Assembly: GCA_034509735.1 (NCBI GenBank)
Contig: JACGWO010000006.1
Location: forward strand, 7,207,001-7,271,000
DNA length: 64,000 nt
Reading direction: 5' to 3'
DNA from: Sesamum alatum
Taxonomy: Eukaryota > Streptophyta > Magnoliopsida > Lamiales > Pedaliaceae
Part shown: positions 45,241-57,578 of the stretch, in pieces
Position numbering within the stretch: the stretch's first letter is position 1
How the letters are laid out: each line of letters starts with the position of its first letter
Translations under genes and position numbers: made by a program
Notes under the pieces: generated by a model
The model's input: the letters and a program-made list of their open reading frames with translations, nothing else
Databases searched by the model: none
What the model was told of the DNA's origin: nothing

Positions 45241-45991
45241 TTCCGGTTAAAGTACGGTAAATGCTTGATTCTTAAAATGTTGTGAAATCTAATAAATGAT
45301 TAATCCTTTTATTAAAATCCGTATTCATGTTATTCTCTGCGTTCTTTTTACAAACTTCTGATTTTTGAATAATATGATCAGTTGTTTCATTATGAAGATA
45401 GTTTATTTAGCTATTTGAACTTGCAAATCCGTAATTGTTTGTTTAGTTCAATAACTAGTAGCAACATTTCATGATTAATCGTGTCAAAGTGGTTAATTAT
45501 GTTTTTGGTGAATGCATGATCTGATTTAAATGAATCCTCGTAGGAATTTATTGGTTAGGATCAGACCCTTCTAATTCTCAAAGCTGTTAATAAATTAAAT
45601 CTCGTGGACGTTCCCATGGTTGTTTATTGATTAGAGATCTAGCCAACGGACGTTCCTTGGCTAACGAAAAGGTAAGGAAGGGTGAGGTTGTTAGGTCATA
45701 CCAATAACCATAACTGATCTATGCATTTTAATAATTATTATATTTGCATCAATGATCAACGGGAAGAATCAAGCATGAACCCACTTTAACCGGAAAAACC
45801 TTCTCATCTATTACACTTCTCCTCTAATTTATACTTGTTATTTTCTTTTCACAGTTAAAAATCTGAATCCCCCTTTTTTTTATTCTTTTAAGAAATCAAC
45901 TTATTGCCGATCCCTGTGGATTCGACCCTACTCGCCGCTTTCGCAAGAAAGTAATTGTAGGAATTATTTTTGGTGGCTTCGACACCCATCA
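45235..45991 (+). repeat. Second half of the Athila-type 3' LTR
   Basis: Matches 38131-38885 of the 5' LTR almost base for base from CTTAATTTT onward and ends CACCCATCA before the target duplication. The junction with integrase falls within CTTAATTTT, a possible microhomology. Confidence 0.92.
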
Positions 45992-46597
45992 TATATGTTA
46001 AGTGTTTGATAAAGAACTATCCAAGTTAAAATTTAAAATGAAAATTGGACGGAATAATTAAGAAAAGAAGAATTTGGACACACGTGGCACCCCCTGAATT
46101 TAACATTCATTTAACAATGAGTTTATTTCGTTAACCACTCTTAGGTTTCCGTCCAATTCGTGGTGAACTACTCAAAATACCCTTTTGGATTATAGCGTAT
46201 TGTTATATATAATTTTTAGAATTTTCTAAAATATTTTTATGTACTAATATTCCTTATGAATTATTTATTTTACCCACCCTATGTTTTTATTTTTTAGTTG
46301 AAAAAATAAAAAATTCAGTAAAGGTAAAATAGTATTTTTCACATCACCATCTAGGGGCTACATAATTATTTTTCATTAGAGGGGAGTATTTGTAATTTTT
46401 TAAATAACGAATGGGTACTTATAATTATGTCAAACCTCAGGGGAGGTAGCTGTAATTTACCCTATATATTATTGTTGATGTGGGTGTAATTCGGAATAGC
46501 CTTTTGAGAAAATTGTAATTTAGATACTACAATTTGGGGCTCCTTTCAATATTGGTATCATGATTTAAAAGCAGCTAAAAAATATACTATATCTATA
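45992..46597. repeat. Dispersed-repeat continuation and MITE-like DNA
   Basis: 45992-46085 is the right half of the dispersed repeat interrupted by the Athila-type element. From about 46090 to 46470 a MITE-like segment is bounded by CACCCCCTGAATTTAA and, inverted, ACCTCCCCTGAGGTTTGA. Its left edge looks incomplete. The remaining AT-rich DNA leads into the 5' end of the right Helitron. Confidence 0.5.
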
Positions 46598-49500
46598 TCT
46601 ATACTCTATATAATGTGTGAATACTCAAGTTGTTTGTTCCCCATTGTAAAAATACAAATATAGCCTCATTTAAATATTATTAATTATTATATTACAGATT
46701 CTGGAACTTTTAAAAATTTAGAATTCTAAATTTTTTAAACCTCCTCCATATAAATAGGATAATAAAACCTGAATCGTGAATCATGAATGAAGCCAATTAC
46801 ACAGAATTTTAATAACCTACTTCTAATCGTGAATCATGAATGAGCCCAGTTATACAGACTTATCACACATTAAATTTTAATAACATTCACAAAAATTTAT
46901 ATTCTAAAATTAGTTATAGAAAAAATAAAATTCTATAAGAAAAATGTTTAAGAGTCTTAATTGCTCTAAACTACTTAGAGAATTAATAACTATTCAACTA
47001 AAAAATTAATATGCCAAATAATATTTGAACACAATTACTTTGGTAGAAGAAATCTTAATTATATTGAGAAAGTTTTAATTTACCATGACACTTTAAAATT
47101 TAAAATAAACTACACATGAACAATATATAAAATACTAATCTAAACTTAAATATATATAATAATAATAAATAAATATCAAAATTTAATTACAAATTAAAAT
47201 TGATATATGGATATTATATTATTAAATTGAAATTGCTTGTGAAAATTCAACTATTTAGTGAATCTCTTAGTACTTGATTCTTTTAGTATTAGATAATCTT
47301 CAATGCTATATTTTTTACATCTATTGTTTTTTTATATTAATTAATAGAATAAAGTATTACATCAACAAATGTGATATTAAATTTTAAGTTGTAACATAAT
47401 ATATTATTGAATAGATTATACCAATCGGTGCATATGAAAATAAGATTGAGAAGTTAAACTAAAAACATATAGAATTAAAAATTGCAATATAAAAGCACAA
47501 AATTTAGAAGGTAATAAAGCATGTCAATACTACTTTGACAATATTTAAAAGTTGATACTGAAATATAGGCTTCAATGTATTTTTCATCCTGTATCTTTTG
47601 TATTTTGGCATTTTAGTTTTTTATTTTTTTAGGTTAGCAAATAGGTCCTATAACTTTTTAATTTTTTACGATTTTGGTCCTTCAATCGCCGGAGTTTGCA
47701 AATGTTACCAGAATTTTTTTTTTGATTTGGGATTTTTGTTCCCATTGGCCAAATTACTGCCAACATGGAACCAAATTTTCGTCCTATATCTTTTATATTT
47801 TGATATTTTAGTCCTTTATCTTTCTAGCGTAGCAAATATGTCTTGTAAACTTATTAAACTGACCAATGGGAACAAAAGCCCCAAATTAAAAAAAAAAATC
47901 AGCAAACTTCAGCGACTGAAGGACCAAAATCACGAAAAATTAAAAAATTACAAGACCTATTGGCTACCCTAGAAAGATAAAAGACTAAAATGCCAAAATA
48001 CAAAAGATATAGGATGAAAATTATATTTAATCGCTGAAATATAATTAACATTAGGATCTTACAATACAAAATATTGGTAATATTGTCCAAATATATTATA
48101 TTATTATAATAATAGTTAATAAATAATTAGTTTGTAATCATTTAGTGTCAATAAATTGAAAATCAACGACATTCAAAATATTGTAAAAGAAAACATTTTA
48201 CATAAACAGACATAATATAGCAAAATCAAACAATAACAAAGAGACACAATAAAATCTACGAATAAAAAATTGATTAATTTTATTAAAATAGAATTTCTTC
48301 TAAAATGGAATAACAAATAAGTATCATAATTTAATTACAAATAAAAATTATCAATCTGACTAAATTAGAAGTGCTATTGTAAATTTAAAAAGGAACTAAT
48401 TAATTAATTTTATTTCAATATTAATAGGCTAAAAACACTATGTCCCTCCCCTGCACCCCAAGACATTGACGTTGAAGAAGAATATAAATAGTAATATAAT
48501 ACATAATTTAATTAAAACCTTATCTTATTGAGTAGTAAATTAACTAACATAATTGTAGGTCCTAACGAGACATATATAACTATTTTTTTTTTAAACGGTG
48601 CATAAAACTAAGTGTGTAATATTTGGTCCCCTTGTATTATTATAAACTTAACGCCCACATGGTATTTTCTTTTGAATATCTAGAGGGAAATGTGTAATGA
48701 AACCAAAAGTGAGAATCCCAAAATCAATGCACCAAATTAGAATGCAAATGACCTAAGTTACGGATTGAAAAATATTATTTCCCCTTATTAAAATAAGAAA
48801 AGTCTAATGGTGAGTAAACGTTAACACAATAACAATTAAAAGTATAAAATTTTAAAATAATTATATACTAACACATTAGTATAATTATATTTCATATTGA
48901 GAAAATTAATAAATTTTGAGAATAAACTTAGTACAATAAAATAATAAATAAAAACTGAGTTAATTGTGTCAAAATTAGAAGAAAAAAAAAAAGATGATAA
49001 ACAAATAAGTCAATGAGATTAATATATTTTTCAGTAATAAATTTATAAAAATAACTTAAAAGTTTAAAAAGCATGAGTAACTAAAAAGAATAAAATTGAT
49101 ATATGAATAGAATATTATTAAATTGAGTTTGCTTATGAAAATTCAACTATTGAGTGGACCTCTTAGCACTTGATTTTTTTAATATTAGATACCTGAATAT
49201 GTTACTTTTACATCTAATGTTTCTTTTATAAAGGTGAAAAATAAATTTTTATACAATAATATTTCAAAATTTAGAAGCTAATAAAGCATGTAAATAATGT
49301 TTTGACAATATAAAAAAGTTGATATTGAAATATGATTAACATACGTTATAGGATCTTACAATACAAATATTGGTACTATGGTCAAATTTGATTATAGTTT
49401 TATAACAATAGTCAATAAATAATTAGTTTGTAATAGTGTCAATAAATTTAAAATAAATGACATTCAAATATAGAAGTGAAAGAAAACATACAACACACAC

Positions 49501-49996
49501 GTACAAAATGTAACAAAAAATAAAACAAAATTAAACAATAGAAAATAGGCATAATAAAACCTACAAATAAAATTGATCAATTTATTTTATTAAATTAGAA
49601 TTTCTTCTATCCAAGATATTTAAGGAGCTTTGACTAATTATTTTTATTTTAATATTAATTTTGCGAATATCGTTATTTTATATTTTCATATTAAATGGTT
49701 TGATACATAATAATGAAATAATCATTAGTGAATATACAAAATACAAAATTTCAAGTTTGGGGAATATCTTTTTATTCAATAGTGCCAATTAAATTTAGAA
49801 AGCGAATCACAAATAATAGAATTGAATAGTTTCCTTATCAATTTAAATAATTATTATCAATTTTTTTGAAAATATAATTGTATAATACTAATGTTTCAAT
49901 GAGAAAAATATGAATAATTTCATGAACTTAACATAAATGATATATTTACTTCTCAAAACAGATATGTACACGTGTATCGCACGTCCTGCTTTCTAG
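46598..49996 (+). mobile_element. Non-autonomous Helitron, right copy, both ends present
   Basis: Begins TCTATACTCTATATAATG after an A and ends TTTCTAG before a T, the expected 5'-TC and CTRR-3' ends with A/T insertion. A short hairpin ACGTG-TATCG-CACGT (about 49972-49986) precedes the 3' end. It is related in inverted orientation to 30476-34480. There is no helicase or other coding region. Two internal sections (around 48070 and 49360) are similar, as in the left copy. A Mutator-type element is nested at 47567-48033. Confidence 0.85.
47567..48033. mobile_element. Mutator-like non-autonomous element (467 bp)
   Basis: Flanked by the 9-bp duplication CTGAAATAT (47558-47566 and 48034-48042). 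The Helitron on the left has the uninterrupted site. Long terminal inverted repeats of about 150 bp contain CATCCTRTATCTTTTGTATT, TTGGCATTTTAGT and TTTTGGTCCTTCA. The interior holds a third, partial copy of the terminal sequence at about 47785-47850. Open frames on both strands are reflections of the same inverted repeat and not genes. The 9-bp duplication points to the Mutator superfamily. Confidence 0.85.
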
Positions 49997-50809
49997 TAAT
50001 AACAAAATTTGTGTAATTTCGATACTTATGCTAGAAATCTAATGATGCTGCACGTGGCTTAAATCAAAGGTCTTCACGTGAATGGCACAGAGGGTAAAAT
50101 GCATTAGACCCACTGTTTTTTGCCCACTACTCCAAACTCACTTAATGGCCACGTGTAGCGCATGCGACCTTGTCGCTAGCAGCATAACTGCAGTAGAAAA
50201 TGGAGGCTATTTTATGGTACATTTTAGAGCGATTTTTCAAATCATGGTACCAATATTGCAAAGGGAGCCAAATTATGGTACTACAATTGTAATTTTGTCT
50301 TTTTTTACCAGCTCCCCCTACCACACACGTGAACGCACGTAATTTAATGGCCAGTGCATCGCACGTATCCTTGCCGTTACATTTCTTAGAGAAGTACCAA
50401 AATTAAAAATCTTCAGTTACATTATACCTTGTTAAACTCATAGTACCAATATTGGAAGGAATCCTAACTTATGATACCAAATTTACAATTTTCTTCAAAA
50501 TAATTAGGAAAATTAATTTTAGTCAAATACGGTCTTTAATAAAAAGAAAAGGTGATGCCACTTATTTCTCGGCGTTTACTCTACATCATTAAACGATTTT
50601 TTTTACTCTACGAACGTGATAAATGGATAATCATCGATATGAGTAGAATGGAAATTAAATAAAATAAGAATGAGATTATTTAATACTTATGTATAGAAAA
50701 GTGTTTAGTTTGTATTATTATAATGGAGACAAAGAGAAATAATTAATAATAACTTGTTTACTATTTTGGATAGGATATATGCTTATGTTATTTCTCATTT
50801 TCTCCTCAA
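49997..50809. other. Intergenic stretch with short repeated phrases
   Basis: No gene recognised. The phrase TGGTACCAATATTGCAA near 50250, TAGTACCAATATTGGAAGGA near 50433 and, inverted, CTTTCAATATTGGTATCATG near 46550 look like pieces of one small repeat. CACGTG-type motifs cluster at 50050-50160 and 50325-50370. Confidence 0.4.
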
Positions 50810-51057
50810 TTAAATAATGTATGACAAGACAAAAGAGTAGAGCGTTATTACCGTGACTTGTTAGTACATGTGTTTACTTTACATATTTTAGTTGCCATAA
50901 TATGGTGGGATTTCTGGACAATGTGTTTACTCCAAAATATTGGAAGAAGTATGCATGAGCCCGGTGATATTACAAGGACGATGGGGACAAAAGTGGAATC
51001 AAAATACAATTGTAAGTTGTTACACAAATTATTTTTTAAATTTATTATGTAGTTTTA
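50810..51057 (+). repeat. Dispersed repeat, copy 2 (paralogue of 12600-12960)
   Basis: Same orientation as copy 1 and clearly homologous throughout, with scattered differences. It lacks the retroposon insert of copy 1 and shows the single target TTACCGTGA near 50850. Confidence 0.75.
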
Positions 51058-51185
51058 ATTAACCCTGACATCCTTTAAAACTCCAAAATGCCCCTATTGA
51101 CTGGGTCAAACACTAAAATAATTTTGCAAGGATAAAAATGCCCTTAGGGATGTTTCTATAATTATCAAAAGGTAGAGAGGGTGGC
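51058..51185. other. Short AT-rich spacer
   Basis: Junction between dispersed repeat and the chromovirus pol remnant. Nothing recognisable. Confidence 0.4.
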
Positions 51186-53443
51186 CAAGTAATGTTTACT
51201 CCAAGTCTGAGGAAGACAACAAAAACCACCTCCGAACTATTCTCAAGTACTTCGAGAAAATAAGTTATTTGCCAAATTTAGCAAGTGCGAGTTCTAGATA
51301 CACGAAGTTACCTTTTTAGGTCATGTTATTTCTGGTGATGGACTCTCCATAGATCGTTCAAAGATAGAAGCTATAGTAGAATGGAAAAGACCTGAAAACG
51401 TCACAGAAGTCTATAGTTTCCTGAGGTTAGTAGGATATTTCGAACGTTCGTCCAAAATTTCTCAAGAATGGCCGCACCTTTGACAAAGCTCACTCAAAAA
51501 CATAACCCTTCTAGTTGGGACGATGCATGCGAGAGAAGCTTCCAAGAACTTAAGAGACGTTTGACCACTGCCCTGATACTAGCACTTCCAAATGGGATGG
51601 TAAACATTGTTTTTTACACAGACGCCTCCAATGAAGGTCTTGGATGTGTTCTGATGCAAGATAAGATGGTGATTGCTTATGCCTCCCGTCAGTTGAAGCA
51701 ACATGAGAAAAATTACACAATGCATGATCTAGAGTTGTCTGCGATCATATTTGCCTTGACAAAATGGAGAAACTACTTATACGGAGCGACTTTTACAATA
51801 TACACAGACCACCAGAGCTTAAAATATTTATTCTCTCAAAAGGGCTTCAACATGAGACAGAGATGGTGGATGGAATTTTTAAATAATTATAATTGCATGA
51901 TTCAATACCACCCAGTAAAGCAAATACTGTAGCAGATGCCTTGAGCCGGAAGCTTACTAAGCAAAAGCATAGTGCACTTAGACGGACAGAACAACTCGAC
52001 ATGCTAAGATATAGAGAGAACATTAAATCTTCTCACGTAAGTGTGCTGTCGAAAATCGTTTTCGACATCAAGGAAGCCCAACATAGGGACAAGGAAATTC
52101 AAAAGTTGAAGATATTAGTAGGGAAAAGATCTAACTCGGATTTCACAATCGACCATGAGGGCATCTTGGAGATTTCGAGACAAGCTATGTTTTCCAGAAG
52201 ATGAGAGAATAAAAGAATTATTGAAGGAAGCTCATCGATCACATTATACTATACACCCAGGTAGGAATAAGATCTATGAAGATTTGAAGCAGCATTACTA
52301 GTGGAACAACATGAAAAGAGACATAGCTGAGTACGTTCAGAAATGCTTGATATGTCAACAAGTTAAAGCGGAACATCAACGACTTGCAGGGCTGCTTTAA
52401 CCACTACCTATTCTCGAATGGAAATGGGAGTCAATCACTATGGACTTCGTTACAGGATTCCCTACTACCACGAAGGGTCATAACGCTATTCGGGTCATCA
52501 TCAAACGCTTAACCAAATCCGCTCACTTCATTGCAATCAAGAAGTCGTGGCCAGTAACAAAGTTGGCAGAAAATTACGTCAAGATGATTGTCAAACTACA
52601 TGGAGTTCGTATTAACATTATTATGATTGTGATCCTCGGTTCACATCCCGGTTGTGGCAACGATTACAATATCATTTCTGGAGCAAGCTACAATTTAGTA
52701 CAACAGCCCATCCACAAACTGACGAACAATCTGAGAGGACTATCTTGATACTGGAAGACATGTCACGAGCCTGTGCATTAGATTTTAGGGGTAGTTGGAA
52801 GATGCATCTTCCTTTAATAGAATTTGCGTATAATAATAGTTACCAATTGACTATTTAGATGGCACCCTATGAGGTACTCTATGGAAGAAAATGTAGATCA
52901 CCGCTCCATTGGAATTTGGACAACCACAAACAACCTAAGGGCGATGAAAGACAAAAGATACTACGGCCAAATTAGTTCAAGAAGCAATTGATAAAGTGTG
53001 TCTTATACGACAAAGAATTTAGACTGCTCAAGCAAGGCAGAAAAGCTATGCTGGTTATCGAAGATGAGATCTAGAGTTTTCTGTTGGTGATAAAGTATTC
53101 CTCAAAGTTTCTCCCAGAAATGGAATTGCACGATTCAGCAAGCGAAATAAGTTGAAACCAAGATACATTGGACCCCTCGAGATTGTAAAACGTGTCGGCA
53201 AAGTAGCATATAAAGTAAACTTTCCTCCAAACACCTCAAAGATACATGACGTATTTCACGTATCACATCTCAAAAAGTATTACCCAAATCCTTCTCAAAC
53301 ACTATAACCTAACTCTATGGAGCTTGAGGAAGATCAATCTTATCAGGAGAGGCCCATTCATATTCTTGACAACAAGATCCAAGAACTACGCACTCGACGC
53401 ATACCACTAGTGAAGGTACTTTGGAACAATATTTGAGCTTGAA
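51186..53443 (+). pseudogene. Ty3/gypsy chromovirus (Tekay/Del-like) pol remnant
   Basis: The left edge starts late in reverse transcriptase (LFAKFSKCEF, VTFLGHVISGDGLSID, EAIVEWKRPENVTEV). RNase H follows at 51468-51932 ([53 protein letters not shown]), then ADALSRK. The integrase zinc domain ([28 protein letters not shown]) and core (MDFVTGFPTT; then HPQTDEQSERTILILEDM) run to about 52860. The C-terminal part has KVSPRNGIARF, LKPRYIGP, DVFHVSHLKKY and finally LRTRRIPLVKVLWNN, where chromoviruses begin their chromodomain. Frameshifts (about 51330, 51910, 52630, 52960) and stops, one before MAPYE, inactivate it. RT catalytic residues, gag and the 5' LTR are missing. Confidence 0.92.
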
Positions 53444-55789
53444 TCATATTAATTTAGAATTTAGGGGTCAAATTGAAATTTTAACAAAAAAAAAAAGTTC
53501 TGGAAAAATTGGGAAGGCACACGTGGGTCCCACTAACAGTCATCATAAAGTGGACAGGTGGTCCATAGCACCACCACTTGGTGTTAAATGTATATACATA
53601 TATATATATATATATATGAAGACAAAAAGGCCCTTTTCCTCCATTTTATTTGAGCACAAAAATTCAGTAACAAACCCCTCCTTCCTTTTTGGCGAAAAGC
53701 TTCCTCCTCCACCGAGACCGGTACCAAATTATTATATTTACTTCTAATTAATTTGTACAATTATATTATGTAGTTAGCGTATTTATTAAGCACAATTTTT
53801 ATTATCTAATTCATTTAATAGGAAAATTAAATAAATTCGAGTATTAGTGGTTGATTAATAATTCCAATTCAATTAAGAGTATTATAACAAATTAGTTAAA
53901 CTACTTATTATTATTTTTGTTTTGAGATAATGACTATTTAATTGTTAATAATATATATATATATATGTATGTAAGTATCAGTGTGATTTATTTGTGCAGA
54001 AAGGATATAAAAGTGTCTGTTGTTGCTTTTTTAGCTTTATAAATGCGTGCTTGTGTCAAAAATTGATATAAAATTGTGACTTACATGATTGTGTATATAT
54101 AGATATTACCTGTTTTATTTGTGATGTGTATTTTTTTTTTAATGAAAAAGAAGTAATAAATTAACATGAGTGATTTCATGTTATTGTTCTATAGAAAAAT
54201 TCATATTTAATGTACTAATATTATTTAGTAAATAGTATGTTATACAAGTTTTATTATGTATGGTAGTTAATTATGAAAATCAAGTTTGTAGTGTGTGTTT
54301 TTAAAAAACTATAATACATATGATTAAATTGAGTGTATTTTTAAATGATAATAATGTAATATTGGTCTATGATTATAGTTGTATTTTTCTTATAAAGATT
54401 AAACAAAAAATAATGTTTATTAAACCGTATATTTATGTACATTATTGATTGGACTAATATGAAATTAACACTAAATTTTATGGGTTTAATTGTTTAGACC
54501 CTTAAAAGTTAATGAATCACTAATTTGTAGTTGTGTGCATATTTTTGTATAATTCATGTAATAAGAAAGAAAATGCAATGGTGTAATACATGTGTAAGTG
54601 CAGTTGTCATAGTGTAGGGTAATTAACTGAGTTCTTAAATCTAGTTATTTTAATCTAATTGGGATCTAATTAGTTATTTATATCTAATTATATCTGGACA
54701 GGTGATCTTTGCGTATTAGACCACCCGTGAACTCGGGCCAGCTAACAGTCGGGACCTTACTGCAAGTGCCACTAACCAAGTATACTAGTTTTGCGAAAAT
54801 TGGAGGGGTATAGACTATTCTTCATTATAAATTTACCCGTTGAGCATGATAATATCTTTAATTATTAATTATTTCCGTCATTACTTTCGAAGAAATGAAA
54901 TGAGATTCCACAAAAAGTCACATCTTGTCTTACATGGTTCAATGGCGATTCAATTGCCTTTATTCATTTTCATGACATTTCTATATTACTTGCAAGTAAA
55001 TTTTGTCTTTAAGTGATGAGTATCATGTCCTGGTTATCTGTACTCCTATACGACATGGTTATGGATTTTCTATACAATGCGATTATTGGGCCCGGGGCTA
55101 GACGGTTCATGGGGCACGCTTGGGTAGCATAGGGCTGCCAATAGAGGCTCCGTCGTCTAGTTCCAATATGGGTGTCCTATCACGGACAGACTGGAGGTAA
55201 TATGTAGGTCTAATTGGCGCCCCCATGTACCTAGGCACAACATTTCTAAGCAGTCACAAGGTCGCTCCCTGTTTGAAGGATAAGGTAGTAAATGTCTTCT
55301 AGGAGTCAAAAGGGTGCTAACCGCCTAATCTGGTTCTTCATAGGCTTATTGTACTTCTGGATTTATTTTAGCGTACATGTTCCTATGTGTTACTTTAAAC
55401 AGATTTGCGAGCAAGCGATAAAAGATTTTTACGAAAATATACTTGTTTCAATTTCTTGCCACTGTTTTAATGCACATGCACCCTAACACCGGCCTCACTA
55501 AACTTTTGCTTAGATATTTTGTGTTGTTTCCTCCTCCAGACCTGGTGGATGCAGAGAATGAGGGCTAACGGCCTTACCTTGTCAATAGGACCCGCCTAAT
55601 TTTGGATAAGTCACGCATGTACTTAGGAGTTAGGGCGTGGCTCCTAAAGTTTGCAAAAACACTATTGACGTATAACTATGTGACTTTTGTACCTACTTTT
55701 GCTATGTAATTATTTGCAGGACCATTTTAGAACTTTTGGTGCTGAGTTTGGATGGGTTTATAGGCGCTTCAGGATGAATCTCATGTATG
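53444..55789 (+). repeat. LTR-like and untranslated DNA downstream of chromovirus pol
   Basis: Non-coding. It opens with GGGGTCAAATTGAAATTT and CACCACTTGG and later has GTCGGGACCTTACTGCAAGTG (54748), phrases of the style seen in chromovirus LTRs. The first part resembles, in inverted orientation, the start of the LTR at 55790-57578. The LTR start itself is not preserved next to pol, so this is probably a 3' LTR with a deleted beginning plus worn flank. Microsatellites (TA)n occur at 53598-53617 and 53949-53964. Confidence 0.42.
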
Positions 55790-57578
55790 TGTCGCGCCCT
55801 GAGATAGGAAGTTGTCTGTTGTCCAGGCCTTGGGTTGTGACACCAACTCTCATCATCTCAATCAATATCATATAATCGCAGACACAAGGCACACATCGTA
55901 TGTGGTATCCCCACACCGGCCAAGTGTGTAGCAATATCAGCACAGGATATCACACTGAACATAGCACCCCCACACCCCCCAGTATGTAGCCATTAGCCCA
56001 AAATATTTCCCGTTACGCGGAATACCCCGATACCCGTCGCGCTATGGTACCTAGCTTATATTTATTTTTCTCATATCGCATCGCCAATCACATTATTATA
56101 AACCATTGAATATGCTCCAAATTAGGTAAGCAATTTCTTCATCTCATTTTACCATATCCACATAGATAACTTCATCACCAACTTCATTCAATGATAAAAT
56201 ATAATATAATAGAATAATTCATCCATCTTTATTACATGTTTAACTACAAATAAATACATTACAACCATTTCACAGGATAATTAGGTACTCAAGGCAAGTA
56301 ATAACAATCAATCAAGTATACGATCACACATTTGTATATCCACATATATATATATATATATAAAAATCTAGTTAACTATACTTATCTCAAATTTCAAAAT
56401 GATCATGTTAGGGAAAAGGAGCTAATTAACCCTTTACCTTATCCTCGGGTTATAATAAATTATAATACGTATAATCAATATATCTAGAATATCGTATAAA
56501 ACATTCGATAATATTTATATTTTTCACGAATCTTTTAATATTTTCTTTATATTATAATTCAAACCTCCATTCTATTACAACTAATCATGCTAAACTTTCC
56601 AGGTATATATCTAATTTATCAATAAACTCATAAAAGATTACTTTATGAAACCCCTCATATTTTGGTAAATACCATTCTTAATAACATTCTTGAATTAACT
56701 TATCAAAAAAATCTCATAAACCTTTTTAATAAATGTAATATTTATCAATATAATTTTCTAATATTTTGTAAATATAATCTAATATTCCAATTAATTTCCA
56801 TCAATTCCTTATTACTATAGTAATTAATTAAACACTAATACGTATAATTAAGTATTTAGTTAATAAACCCGATTAAATTGAGTAAATACATTATAGTAAT
56901 GACTAAACCTAACAAATTCAAGTAATTTACTTAATCACGTATAACATTCTTAGAGCAAATGTGATAATTTATCAATCACTAATTTATGAATAGTTCAATT
57001 CATAAAATTTCTCTAACATTAAATCGAATAGTAGATATTACATGTAATAAATTCCTAAATCAATCATACTAATAAACTAATTAATTAATAATTAAACCAT
57101 AATTACTCACCCATTTTAGACGGAGGGAGCACCATACAGAAGAATAAAAAGACGATCAGGTTTGTTACCAAATGAAATGAGGAACGGCTTCTAGTTATCT
57201 ATATATATACATATATTTATATATAATTTATGTTTTTTTTATCATATGTATTCAAGTGGTGCAAACAGCACCACTTGGCCCTCTCTTTTTCAAATTAGTG
57301 GCAGCACAATTACTGGCAGCTTACGTGCTGCCACTTAGATTTTGATGCTATTTCCCTTTTTTTTTTTTTTTTGATAATTTCCATAAAATTTAAATTTGAT
57401 CCCCCAACCGTATAAATTTATATAATTGACCCCTATAATTCTATACAATTTTCAATCAAGTCCCTTGAAATGCTAATATATTCAAATTTCATTCTATAAC
57501 TATTTTTCCAAACATATTAGATTTCTTAATACTAACCAATTAATCTCTCAATTATACGTAAAATTCGTGGATGTTACA
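55790..57578 (-). repeat. LTR of a chromovirus-like element (isolated)
   Basis: On the minus strand it begins TGTAACATCCACGAATTTTA at 57578 and ends GGGCGCGACA at 55790, giving TG/CA borders with the start and end motifs familiar from Tekay/Del-type LTRs. Its length of 1789 bp fits. No matching 5-bp target duplication is visible, no primer site or purine tract adjoins it, and no partner of the same family in the same orientation occurs nearby, so it may be a solo LTR with a damaged flank. A (TA)n run lies at 56344-56360. Confidence 0.5.

Larger units (their letters stand above)
37549..45991. mobile_element. Athila-type Ty3/gypsy element, chimeric with an inverted internal block
   Basis: Outer ends are TGATAAGTG at 37549 and CCCATCA at 45991, with 5-bp target duplication TATAT on both sides (37544-37548, 45992-45996). 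Plus-strand order is 5' LTR, primer site, gag start, then an abrupt switch to the 3' untranslated region, purine tract and start of a 3' LTR. At about 40650 the sequence folds back: LTR start, purine tract, 3' untranslated region, envelope-like ORF and integrase end follow on the minus strand. At about 45235 it returns to the plus strand in the second half of an LTR. The two 3'-region copies are near-identical inverted arms. Athila assignment rests on the tRNA-Asp-type primer site, the gag motif and the extra ORF. Confidence 0.9.

Noticed and set aside
47598..48090. Two similar proteins on opposite strands
   Set aside because: They are translations of the long inverted repeats of the MULE-type element; no known domain and a 9-bp duplication explains the structure.
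30476..49996. One inverted segmental duplication instead of two Helitrons
   Set aside because: The flanks are unrelated, the right copy has its own TC/CTAG ends with A and T neighbours, and internal differences (triplication, MULE) fit separate copies.
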